From Nanosynbacter sp. (GTDB lineage: Bacteria > Patescibacteriota > Saccharimonadia > Saccharimonadales > Saccharimonadaceae), in NCBI GenBank assembly GCA_015257445.1, contig JABZKE010000024.1, forward strand, positions 1 through 6,941: a DNA stretch of 6,941 bases, given 5' to 3'. Position 1 is the first letter of the stretch. Each line of letters opens with the position of its first letter. Of the stretch, positions 1 through 6,389 are shown in pieces. The translations under genes were made by a program, and so were the position numbers. Under the pieces are notes generated by a model that saw only the letters and a list, made by a program, of their open reading frames with translations, had not been told where the DNA came from and ran no database searches.

Positions 1-567
1 ACCAAAAATCACCAAGAATAGATAAACGAACAAAATCCCCATGCGCATTTCGATAAAATCCATTACATCGCGTAATCTATCAGATAAGAAATAATATAAT
101 ACCCTCGACCCATCTAATGGTGGGATTGGAATTAGATTAAAAGCCATAAAACCCAGGTTCATAATAATCGTTTGGCCAAAAATAAATCCTACCACCCCAC
201 GATCGTCTAATGCTCCCGTAAAATGTCCAATCAAAAATGCCAAAAACGCAATCAAAAGATTCATCATTGGTCCCGCTAACGCTACAATCGCCATCGAACC
301 TTCCCCATTCCTGAGATTCCTCCTATCCACTGGTACCGGTTTCGCCGCACCCAGCACCACTCCACCCGTAAGATAAAGTAAAACTGGCAAAATCACCGAA
401 GTAAATAAGTCTAGGTGCACCAATGGGTTTAGTGATAATCTTCCCTCATCCTTAGCTGTGGTATCCCCCTGGAAATAAGCCGCATAACCATGCGCCACCT
501 CATGTAATACTGTCGAGATGATAATAATCGTAAAAACAATTATTAGATTATATGGATTCATATTCAT
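1..567 (-). CDS. Site-2 protease family (M50) intramembrane zinc metalloprotease, C-terminus cut by window edge
   Basis: My translation of the minus strand from the ATG at 567 stays open for 189 codons to base 1, so the 3' end is missing. It shows the two signatures of the M50 family. HEVAH at residues 22-26 is the HExxH zinc/catalytic motif inside the first hydrophobic segment (about 8-26). NLIPIPPLDG at 144-153 carries the third zinc ligand, probably Asp152. Further hydrophobic segments lie at about 54-75, 92-114, 125-147 and 176-188. No PDZ domain is visible, which matches the short S2P-like class of roughly 200-230 residues, so perhaps 20-40 residues are missing. Such enzymes cleave membrane-embedded substrates within the bilayer; the substrate here cannot be told. 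A second ATG lies two codons in (561). I prefer 567 because a TGATATAAT promoter places the transcript start exactly there. The gene probably stands apart from its upstream neighbour, which ends in a terminator. Confidence 0.9.
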   Translation of the reverse strand, partial: MNMNPYNLIIVFTIIIISTVLHEVAHGYAAYFQGDTTAKDEGRLSLNPLVHLDLFTSVILPVLLYLTGGVVLGAAKPVPVDRRNLRNGEGSMAIVALAGPMMNLLIAFLAFLIGHFTGALDDRGVVGFIFGQTIIMNLGFMAFNLIPIPPLDGSRVLYYFLSDRLRDVMDFIEMRMGILFVYLFLVIFG

Positions 568-573
568 ACCTAT

Positions 574-583
574 ATTATATCAC
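574..583 (-). promoter_or_regulatory. Extended -10 promoter of the M50 protease gene (leaderless)
   Basis: The minus strand reads TGATATAAT at 582-574, a perfect TATAAT hexamer preceded by the extended TG. Counting seven bases on from the hexamer gives +1 at 567, the A of the protease ATG, so the mRNA would have no 5' leader. A possible -35 box, TGGACA at 604-599, sits 19 bases away, longer than ideal. The TG extension may make a good -35 unnecessary. Confidence 0.7.
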
Positions 584-689
584 CCAAAGACCCAAACCTG
601 TCCAGTCAACCTTGAACACTATTTTTACTCAGAATTCACAGCTGAACACATTTTTTATACAATTCCCCACCACCTTGCCACACGGCATC

Positions 690-712
690 AAAAAACTCGC
701 CATTTCGCGAAT
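690..712 (-). terminator. Rho-independent terminator after the MBL-fold gene
   Basis: Read on the minus strand, ATTCGC (712-707) pairs with GCGAGT (700-695) with one G-U pair, around a six-base loop, and runs directly into a T6 tract (695-690). It begins 17 bases after the TAA stop of the upstream minus-strand gene (729). It would separate the regulator/MBL operon from the M50 protease gene. The stem is short, so strength is uncertain. Bases 584-689 hold nothing else I can recognise. Confidence 0.6.
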
Positions 713-728
713 TCTTTGAACAAATTTT

Positions 729-1181
729 TTAATTAAGTACTACCACTTCTTGCGTAGTTGGTAAATCTTCTACACGCTTAACCTTAAGTTTCTTTTCCGT
801 GCGAGCACTTAATTTAAGTTCCGCCACCATACCGTCGACATTCCCCGTCGCTACGATAAGTTTAGGTCCAATTTCCCTAATTGCGCGCACTGAGCTAGTA
901 CAGAGAATATCCGATACGCCAATATCATCTAACCCCTCCTCGATATCGCCCAAAATACCGATGCGTACCCCAGAGACGCTCACATCATAGATGGTTTTTG
1001 TATTATTCATTACTGGTACACCTAAGATGGATACTTCCCCAATTTCATATTCACCCGGGCCACTAATCACACCTACACCAAGGTCAGCCGCAATCGTCCC
1101 CTCTACAAAATTAATCGTGATCTGTTTTGTATTAGTCTTAATCGTGATAGTTTCTGGACTTTTACTTTCTAATTCAAACAT
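729..1181 (-). CDS. Degenerate metallo-beta-lactamase-fold protein (UlaG/COG2220-like), metal site lost
   Basis: This is a 150-residue protein. The stretch GPGEYEIGEVSILGVP (41-56), then GVRIGILGDI (71-80) and a C-terminal segment beginning PKLIVATG, follow the layout of small UlaG-like MBL-fold hydrolases, in which GPGEYE and an HLGD motif are typical. The N-terminal GHSCF and HxHxDH segments of active members are missing or replaced, the usual HLGD reads ILGD, and the C-terminal metal-binding His is absent. The whole protein contains no histidine at all. I therefore infer a catalytically dead fold used for binding or sensing. The start is well supported: AAAGGAGG lies three bases before the ATG, the strongest ribosome-binding site in the window. 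The gene begins 34 bases after the winged-helix regulator and is closed by the terminator at 712-690, so the two are probably co-transcribed. Fold assignment is from motif layout; the ligand or partner is unknown. Confidence 0.7.
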   Translation of the reverse strand: MFELESKSPETITIKTNTKQITINFVEGTIAADLGVGVISGPGEYEIGEVSILGVPVMNNTKTIYDVSVSGVRIGILGDIEEGLDDIGVSDILCTSSVRAIREIGPKLIVATGNVDGMVAELKLSARTEKKLKVKRVEDLPTTQEVVVLN

Positions 1182-1184
1182 TTT

Positions 1185-1192
1185 CCTCCTTT
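1185..1192 (-). promoter_or_regulatory. Strong Shine-Dalgarno of the MBL-fold gene
   Basis: The minus strand reads AAAGGAGG at 1192-1185, complementary to the bacterial anti-SD core, three bases from the ATG at 1181. It fixes the start of this gene. It is notable because genes that are first in their transcripts here have little or no leader and no comparable SD. Confidence 0.75.
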
Positions 1193-1215
1193 ATCTGTTC
1201 GGCCACCCGGTTAAT

Positions 1216-1824
1216 TTATTGATTCAACATGCCTTCTGGATCATATTGGACGATGTGCTGCATTTCCATAATTTCTTTTAAGAATCGATCTTTCACACTC
1301 AAACGATATTTGAAATCATCGCGTGAAATGATCACATAATTTAATGGTTTCCCCTCTTTTTTCTCCACTACCTCAGCCCAACGCGAAAGCTTCTTCGTCC
1401 TATCATCCCCTACGATCAACATATCAACCCCATCCTGTCCAGGCACACGATTCGTTACAAATAAGAAACTCAGATAGGCCTTCACTGGACGGATATATTC
1501 ATCCCAAGTACTATCCTTCACTGCCGTTTCTACCAACACCTTATCCACCTTGGTTGAAAACATCATATTTAGGGCTCTAGCAAATGGATGTTTAGTGTTC
1601 GCTGAATAATAAACCTTATTATCGTAGGTTTCGTTCTTAATCACGCCAATTGACTCAAGATTACTTAATTCACGACGTACGGAATTAATTTGTTCATCAA
1701 TCACCCTGGTCATTTCCCTGACATAGTAGGAACGCTCAATGTTGCTAAAAAATAATGATAATAATTTTGTTCGCGTTTTCGAGCCGAACAATTTTTCTAA
1801 AGGAGTTGTATTTTCTTTGCCCAT
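1216..1824 (-). CDS. Winged-helix transcriptional regulator with nucleotidyltransferase-like C-terminal domain
   Basis: The protein has 202 residues. Residues 9-60 form a helix-turn-helix: the N-terminal block LEKLFGSKTRTKLLSLFF is followed by YYVREMTR (33-40), the putative recognition region INSVRRELSNLESIGV (46-61), and a wing ending in KVYYSAN (70-76). This arrangement is typical of small winged-helix regulators frequent in CPR genomes. Residues about 112-200, with VDMLIVGDD at 133-141, RWAEVVEKKEGKPLNYVIISRDDFKYR and DRFL, resemble a minimal nucleotidyltransferase-like fold. The GSxxxG motif and the full DxD pair of active enzymes are not evident, so this domain is probably a sensor or is inactive. 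I see no membrane segment. The gene heads a two-gene unit with the MBL-fold protein 34 bases downstream, which could be its partner or effector. The start at 1824 fits a promoter giving a three-base leader; no Shine-Dalgarno is visible. The regulated genes are unknown; self-regulation is possible. Confidence 0.75.
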   Translation of the reverse strand: MGKENTTPLEKLFGSKTRTKLLSLFFSNIERSYYVREMTRVIDEQINSVRRELSNLESIGVIKNETYDNKVYYSANTKHPFARALNMMFSTKVDKVLVETAVKDSTWDEYIRPVKAYLSFLFVTNRVPGQDGVDMLIVGDDRTKKLSRWAEVVEKKEGKPLNYVIISRDDFKYRLSVKDRFLKEIMEMQHIVQYDPEGMLNQ

Positions 1825-1833
1825 ATTACTTAT

Positions 1834-1842
1834 ATTTTAGCA
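1834..1842 (-). promoter_or_regulatory. Extended -10 promoter of the winged-helix regulator (near-leaderless)
   Basis: TGCTAAAAT is read on the minus strand at 1842-1834, inside the 32-base gap after miaA. The predicted +1 is near 1827, only three bases before the ATG at 1824. No recognisable -35 box is present, and the upstream DNA is the end of miaA. Confidence 0.5.
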
Positions 1843-1856
1843 CCAGAAGCTGTATT

Positions 1857-2594
1857 TTAGTAGTGTTCAACCTGAAACTTTTCTAAAATCTTGTCTAAAA
1901 TTTCTTCCCGCTTGTACCATTTTATTTCCGGATTACGTTTAAACCAAGTCATCTGGCGTTTTGTCAACTGAAAATCTGAGGTCGAAGCCAAATTTATCGC
2001 CTCCTCCAGGCTCAAAACTCCGTTCAAATAATCCCAAACATATCGATAAATATTACTTTTCATCGCCGGTAAGCCAAAATCATACTTAGAAGCCAGTTTG
2101 CGACATTCCTCATATAGTTCTTCATTAAACATCGACTGAACACGTTTTTTAATACGCACACCAAGCTCTCCACGGTCAGTCAAAATACCATAAATTTCGT
2201 ACTCATCCCCCATTTTCTTCCGGTCAAGTTCCCCCTTCTTCGCTTCATCTGAAAATTGATAATCAAACACCAATGCATCTACATAAAGCCCCGTCCCACC
2301 TACCACGATTGGCTGCTTGCCTCGCGCTAAAATTTCCGCAATCTTCTCTTTCGCATAGTTTTTCCAGTCCACCACCGTGAATCTCTCGTCTGGTCGCACT
2401 AAATCAAAACCAAAATGTGGTATTCCGCCGCGCTCCATCAGGTCTGGTTTCGCCGTACCGATATCCATACCCTGAAAAATCGTTCGCGAATCTGCGCTGA
2501 TAATCTCGCCATTAAGACGTTTTGCCAGCTCCACCGCAACTTTCGTCTTCCCCGATGCAGTTGGTCCTACAATTACTATAATTTTAGTGTTCAT
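1857..2594 (-). CDS. miaA: tRNA dimethylallyltransferase (tRNA A37 prenyltransferase), short form
   Basis: MiaA transfers a dimethylallyl group from DMAPP to N6 of A37 in tRNAs that read UNN codons. Clear family motifs are the P-loop GPTASGKT (10-17), SADS with the likely general base Asp35 (33-36), GMDIGTAKP (42-50), PHFGFDLVRPDERFTVVDW (59-77), VGGTGLY (98-104) and the C-terminal QLTKRQMTWFKRN (209-221). The protein has 245 residues; typical MiaA has about 300. The loss is concentrated after residue 115: the inserted helical segment that in E. coli MiaA carries LHRQL, the DP..A.. stretch and RALEV is almost gone. The sequence resumes near GELGVRIKKRVQSMF, so catalysis is probably retained with altered tRNA gripping. 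The TAA and ATG are intact and there is no frameshift sign. The gene lies 60 bases after thrS, behind a terminator hairpin. A TATAGT box five bases before the ATG could be its own weak promoter, and no Shine-Dalgarno is visible. Confidence 0.93.
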   Translation of the reverse strand: MNTKIIVIVGPTASGKTKVAVELAKRLNGEIISADSRTIFQGMDIGTAKPDLMERGGIPHFGFDLVRPDERFTVVDWKNYAKEKIAEILARGKQPIVVGGTGLYVDALVFDYQFSDEAKKGELDRKKMGDEYEIYGILTDRGELGVRIKKRVQSMFNEELYEECRKLASKYDFGLPAMKSNIYRYVWDYLNGVLSLEEAINLASTSDFQLTKRQMTWFKRNPEIKWYKREEILDKILEKFQVEHY

Positions 2595-2604
2595 TTTTAA
2601 CTAT

Positions 2605-2646
2605 AAAAATCTGGCCAGTGCCACCCCTGTAAACTTCACCGACCAG
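2605..2646 (-). terminator. Rho-independent terminator downstream of thrS
   Basis: On the minus strand CTGGTCGGTG (2646-2637) pairs over ten positions with CACTGGCCAG (2620-2611), with two G-U pairs, around a 16-base loop, followed by A and a T5 run (2609-2605). It starts nine bases after the thrS stop. The end of the T run overlaps the only candidate -10 box (TATAGT, 2605-2600) of miaA, so termination and re-initiation would be packed into the same 60-base gap. Read-through into miaA remains possible because the T run is short. Confidence 0.65.
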
Positions 2647-2654
2647 TCCCCTAA

Positions 2655-4445
2655 TTATTTAATATTTTTTAGATATTCCGCGAGTTCCGTTAATTTCACG
2701 GTCTTTTCTGCATCCTTCTCACGCACTGAAACTGTACCATTTTGTTTATCACGTTCACCGACAATCAATAACACCGGTGTCTTCATCGAGACCGCACGCT
2801 TAATCTTCTTTCCGAGCGACTCATCTGATACATCTGAGGTATAACGCAAATCATTATGCTTCAAAGGCGTCTCAAGCGTCACCTCACTTAAGATTTGCTT
2901 GATCTTCTCTACATAATCCAAGACCTGATCATTTACCGTCAGAATACGCACTTGCTCTGGCGCACACCAGAATGGAAACCAACCAGAGGTATGTTCGATA
3001 AATACCGACATAAAACGCTCAATCGAACCCAAAGTAGCATGATGAATCATCACTGGCTGTTCTTTTTCGCCATTCTCGTTCACAAAAGTCAAACCAAAAC
3101 GTTCCGGTTGCACGAAATCCAGCTGAATTGTCGCTACTTGATGTTCGCGGCCAATCGCATCTTCCGCCATAAAGTCAATCTTCGGGCCATAAAATGCTGC
3201 CTCACCTTCCATTTCGAAATAATCCAGTCCATTTTCGATCGCCGCCTCTTTAATTTGTGCCTGTGCCATCCCCCAAAGTGATTTATCACCGAGATATTTA
3301 TCCTCATCGTTACGATAAGAAAGGCGAGCACGTAATTTACTCATCCCCACCACAGTATAGAGTTCACGCACAATTCCGACTAAGTTCTGGATTTCTGCTT
3401 TAATCTGCTCTTTACGGCAGAAGACATGGGTGTCATCCTGAGTCAAAGAGCGCACACGCGATAATCCACCCAGCTCACCTGATTTTTCATCGCGGTAATC
3501 AGTCGTAGATTCCATATAGCGCACCGGCATTTCCTTATACGTACGTGGACGACTGGCAAAAATTTGCGCATGATGTGGACAGTTCATTGGCTTCAAAGCA
3601 AATTCTTCCCCGTTCACTTGAGAGTGTACTAAGAATAATTCTGCACCGAACTTTGCATAATGGCCTGAAGCCTTATAGAGATCTAACTTCGTAATATGTG
3701 GCGTCCAAACTCGCTCAAAACCGTGTTTTGCCCGTAGTGACAAGGAATAATTCGTCAAAACATCACGCAGTACTGTCCCACGAGGTGAGAAGAGCGGCAA
3801 ACCAGCACCTACTAATTCTGAAAAACTAAACAAATCTAGTTCCTTACCTAGTTTGCGGTGGTCACGAGCCTTTGCTTCTTCTAGACGCTGCAGGTATTCC
3901 TTTAATTCTTCTTCCGTCTCAAAAGCTACACCGTAAATACGGGTCAACATTTCCCGTTTTTCGTCACCACGCCAGTAGGCCCCAGCCACCTTAATTAACT
4001 TAAACGCTCCGACCTTACCGGTATTTTCCACATGTGGCCCCTTGCAGAGATCAGTAAAATCACCGAGTTGATAGAAAGAAATAGTCTCTGATTCTGGCAA
4101 ATCTTCGATCAATTCCACCTTGTATTTCTGGTGATTTTCTTTCGCCCAAGCCAAAGCCTCTTCGCGGCTCTTCTCAGAATAGATCAATTCGAACTTCTTA
4201 TTAATGATTGAATACATTTTTTTCTGAATCTTCGGAAGATCAGCATCGGTGATTTTCATCACATTTCCCTCTGCATCTTTCACTTCCGAAAGATCAATAT
4301 CATAATAAAAACCAGTTGCTGTCGCTGGACCCACGCCAAACTGCACTCCTGGATACATTTCAACCAAAGCGGCAGCTAAAACATGACTAAGTGTATGGCG
4401 CATTTTCATTACATTTTGCTCATCTTCACCACATAGGTTACACAT
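2655..4445 (-). CDS. thrS: Threonyl-tRNA synthetase lacking the TGS domain
   Basis: This class II synthetase charges tRNA-Thr and edits mischarged Ser-tRNA. It has 596 residues against about 640 in E. coli; the N-terminal TGS domain is absent. The editing domain is complete: HTLSH (His17, His21) and DLCKGPH (Cys134, His138) match the known editing residues. The catalytic core holds the zinc-binding residues Cys289 (KPMNCPHH), His340 (DDTH) and His468 (MIHHATLGS), motif 2 around Arg318 (TTDYRDEKSGEL) and motif 3 GSIERF (473-478). The anticodon-binding domain runs from about 495 to the end. The start at 4445 is bounded by an in-frame TAG at 4460-4458, so no TGS domain can be added upstream. GAAGG lies four bases before the ATG. 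The N-terminus MCNLCGE carries an unusual CxxC; Met13 or Met15 are alternative starts that would leave editing intact. A TGTTAAAAT promoter gives a leader of about 30 bases, too short for a T-box. Confidence 0.97.
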   Translation of the reverse strand: MCNLCGEDEQNVMKMRHTLSHVLAAALVEMYPGVQFGVGPATATGFYYDIDLSEVKDAEGNVMKITDADLPKIQKKMYSIINKKFELIYSEKSREEALAWAKENHQKYKVELIEDLPESETISFYQLGDFTDLCKGPHVENTGKVGAFKLIKVAGAYWRGDEKREMLTRIYGVAFETEEELKEYLQRLEEAKARDHRKLGKELDLFSFSELVGAGLPLFSPRGTVLRDVLTNYSLSLRAKHGFERVWTPHITKLDLYKASGHYAKFGAELFLVHSQVNGEEFALKPMNCPHHAQIFASRPRTYKEMPVRYMESTTDYRDEKSGELGGLSRVRSLTQDDTHVFCRKEQIKAEIQNLVGIVRELYTVVGMSKLRARLSYRNDEDKYLGDKSLWGMAQAQIKEAAIENGLDYFEMEGEAAFYGPKIDFMAEDAIGREHQVATIQLDFVQPERFGLTFVNENGEKEQPVMIHHATLGSIERFMSVFIEHTSGWFPFWCAPEQVRILTVNDQVLDYVEKIKQILSEVTLETPLKHNDLRYTSDVSDESLGKKIKRAVSMKTPVLLIVGERDKQNGTVSVREKDAEKTVKLTELAEYLKNIK

Positions 4446-4481
4446 TCTGCCTTCTTTCTAATTACTCAAAATATTTCTTTT

Positions 4482-4490
4482 ATTTTAACA
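4482..4490 (-). promoter_or_regulatory. Extended -10 promoter of thrS
   Basis: TGTTAAAAT is read on the minus strand at 4490-4482. The predicted start near 4475 leaves about 30 bases of leader before the ATG, including the GAAGG ribosome-binding site. There is no clear -35. It stands back to back with the tRNA promoter on the plus strand, seven bases away. Confidence 0.55.
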
Positions 4491-4497
4491 CATTTTA

Positions 4498-4506
4498 TGG
4501 TAAAAT
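4498..4506 (+). promoter_or_regulatory. Extended -10 promoter of the tRNA-Val gene
   Basis: The plus strand reads TGGTAAAAT at 4498-4506. Seven bases on is A4513, only two bases before the mature tRNA begins at 4515, so the primary transcript would have a two-base 5' extension. No convincing -35 box is seen at the expected distance. Confidence 0.6.
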
Positions 4507-4514
4507 ACATCTAT

Positions 4515-4591
4515 GGGTCGCTAACTCAGCTGGCTAGAGTGTCTCCTTTACACGGAGGAAGTCGGGGGTTCGAATCCCTCGCGACCCACCA
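4515..4591 (+). tRNA. tRNA-Val, anticodon UAC
   Basis: The full cloverleaf can be drawn. The acceptor stem is GGGTCGC (4515-4521) with GCGACCC (4581-4587), seven perfect pairs. The D stem is ACTC/GAGT with G18G19 in the loop. The anticodon stem is TCTCC/GGAGG, with one T-G pair, around the loop TTTACAC, giving anticodon TAC at 4549-4551 (valine, reading GUA and by wobble others). The variable region has five bases. The T stem is GGGGG/CCCTC with the loop TTCGAAT. The discriminator is A4588 and the CCA end is encoded (4589-4591). It is the only plus-strand gene in the window. It has its own promoter two bases upstream of the mature end and a terminator 20 bases downstream. Confidence 0.97.
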
Positions 4592-4604
4592 GATTTAGTT
4601 AATC

Positions 4605-4638
4605 AAAAACCGGATTTTACATCCGTCTTTTTTTATTT
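4605..4638. terminator. Bidirectional terminator between tRNA-Val and the glycosyltransferase
   Basis: CGGAT (4611-4615) pairs with ATCCG (4621-4625) around a five-base loop. On the plus strand it is followed by TCTTTTTTTATTT (4626-4638), a good U tract ending tRNA transcription. On the minus strand the same hairpin is followed by G and T5 (4609-4605), ending the glycosyltransferase transcript about eight bases after its TAA (4635-4633). The plus-strand U tract overlaps that stop codon. Confidence 0.75.
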
Positions 4639-6372
4639 CTTCTTCACCACCTTCTTCGTGACGTCGAATTTTTCCATATAATTCCCCACCATCAATCTAG
4701 TCTGAGAATAAAACGCCGTAAAGGATTGATAAACAATCGCTACCACCGGCATCAAAAGCCATTGTAATAACATGAAAATCTTTGGTTTCTTGATATGAGC
4801 CGGTCGTTTAGGTAGCATGCCAAATGATAGTAAGATCGTCGCCATTAAACCAATCGAAGCGAATAATTGCACATAAGAAATTGTATTCGGCAAGTTAAAG
4901 GTTAAAAGCTCCTTCGAGGAAGCGTTGAGTAATTTTGGTACCCAACCACCAAACGCCACCATCGGTGAGATCGAAGCTAAAGTTACGTGACCTTCAAGGA
5001 GTCTGGCAAATTTCACAAATAATGGCCAGAATTTCATTCCGGTACGATCCATGCGGTCTTTCGAAAAAGTCCTCACCCCCACATAAGCCACATCCGAAGC
5101 CCCATAATCCCAGCGTCGAAGCTGAATAAATTGCGCTTTCAGGGTCTTCCATAAACCATTTTCCAGCACCGCATCCTGATAAATCGGAATATGAATCGGC
5201 TTCACGCTATAATCGCCCTTGAAGTAAAATAGTGAGCGCCAATATTGATGACCATCTTCCACAATCGTCAATTTACTCCAGTAGCCCATATTTGATAACG
5301 CCAAAAATGGTTGCGAATGTGAAGCGAAATTCTTCAAAGTATGCACGCGCATCGAAGAAATAATATTGAAAAATGAGTTCGACACTGCGATAATTCGCAT
5401 CGGCGCCGGCGTTTCCCAGATATTATTGGTAAACAACGAAACTGGTTGATAGCTTAAATGTTGACGGTTTGGATGCACCACAAATTCATAAGCCACATTA
5501 TCTAGATATGACTTGTGCATCTTATTATCCGAGTCTAGAGAGGTTGCAATCACGTTCGCAAAATCAATCTTCTCCTTACGCAAGAATTTCGCCAGCTCCT
5601 CCGCCGCATAATCCAAATTTGGCCCCTTACCCTGAATTTCCCCCTTCAGATCTTTTGGATGCATCACTGGGATAAAAGCATAAAAATCGTCTTTAAACTT
5701 CTCATACAACTGCTTCGCGTTCTCCTTCATCGCTTCCCCACCACGCTCTTCATAGCCGAACACTAAAATTATTTTCTTATTATCAAAGGTAGTATTTTTC
5801 ACCGCCTCTACTGTCGGAATCAAAGTTTCGATACCTTCATTGTAAGCCACCATAATCACCGCATGATAAATATCCACTGGTTTTGGAAATTCTACCTTGA
5901 GTACCTTACCATTTTCGTCTAGCATTTTTTCCGACACCACCAAATCACGACCGGTTGCTAGCATCTTCAGATTTCTCACATGCTTATCAAAACCAAATTC
6001 GTTGCTTTTCTTACGATGATACTTCTCATAAGCCGCATGTGGGTCGTATAAATCCAAAAATCTCTGATGCCAGTCCACTTTTTCTGAAGCTTTCGAAGCC
6101 TGATATCCCTGCACGGTACGGAAAGTAATCCCCACCGCTTTCACCAAAGTCGTGGCAATAATAAATAACAGATAATAAGACCCCAGTACCGGGCTAATCA
6201 GCGAAAATACCACCAAAAGAATCAAAATCATATACGAAGTAAAACCCGGCAAAATCTCAAAAAAGCGATAAAGCCTCGTTCGCTTCCCCTGTGGTAAATC
6301 CAAACTATCCCAAACCGATTTCTGCGTATTTTGCTGCGTCTTTTTCTGCGCCTTCTGCTGTTTTTTCATCAT
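4633..6372 (-). CDS. Membrane-bound family 2 glycosyltransferase (processive BcsA/HasA-like layout)
   Basis: The protein has about 579 residues and transfers a sugar from a nucleotide sugar, probably at the inner face of the membrane. Numbering here counts from the GTG at 6375. After a Lys/Gln-rich N-terminus (1-30) come two hydrophobic segments (about 44-65 and 66-85). The catalytic GT-A domain spans about 170-430 and contains VAYNEG (176-181), KGPNLDYA (250-257), SLDSDN (279-284, the DxD metal site), VEDG (372-375, likely catalytic Asp374) and QLRRW (418-422). This D, DxD, ED, (Q/R)xxRW set is that of processive polysaccharide synthases. Hydrophobic segments follow at about 462-478, 498-520 and 534-553, and the C-terminus is Lys-rich. 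The start could be GTG 6375, ATG 6372 or ATG 6369; I chose the first ATG. No strong Shine-Dalgarno is seen. It lies about 17 bases after the small membrane protein and probably shares its transcript. The product polymer or glycan is unknown. Confidence 0.88.
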   Translation of the reverse strand: MMKKQQKAQKKTQQNTQKSVWDSLDLPQGKRTRLYRFFEILPGFTSYMILILLVVFSLISPVLGSYYLLFIIATTLVKAVGITFRTVQGYQASKASEKVDWHQRFLDLYDPHAAYEKYHRKKSNEFGFDKHVRNLKMLATGRDLVVSEKMLDENGKVLKVEFPKPVDIYHAVIMVAYNEGIETLIPTVEAVKNTTFDNKKIILVFGYEERGGEAMKENAKQLYEKFKDDFYAFIPVMHPKDLKGEIQGKGPNLDYAAEELAKFLRKEKIDFANVIATSLDSDNKMHKSYLDNVAYEFVVHPNRQHLSYQPVSLFTNNIWETPAPMRIIAVSNSFFNIISSMRVHTLKNFASHSQPFLALSNMGYWSKLTIVEDGHQYWRSLFYFKGDYSVKPIHIPIYQDAVLENGLWKTLKAQFIQLRRWDYGASDVAYVGVRTFSKDRMDRTGMKFWPLFVKFARLLEGHVTLASISPMVAFGGWVPKLLNASSKELLTFNLPNTISYVQLFASIGLMATILLSFGMLPKRPAHIKKPKIFMLLQWLLMPVVAIVYQSFTAFYSQTRLMVGNYMEKFDVTKKVVKKK

Positions 6373-6389
6373 CACTATATCCGAATTAA

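Noticed and set aside
518..736. 72-codon plus-strand open frame covering the M50 promoter and the terminator
   Set aside because: It overlaps the M50 start, its promoter and the downstream terminator of the MBL gene, and its composition does not look like a protein.
2895..3281. 128-codon plus-strand open frame inside thrS
   Set aside because: It lies wholly antisense to well-conserved ThrRS catalytic sequence and has no family motif or ribosome-binding site.
4446..4475. Possible T-box riboswitch controlling thrS
   Set aside because: The predicted leader is only about 30 bases and has no specifier loop or T-box motif; the tRNA gene begins just beyond the promoter.
4515..4591. tRNA-Val 3' end as an integration (att) site
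   Set aside because: I found no second copy of the tRNA 3' end in the window and no integrase or foreign gene next to it.
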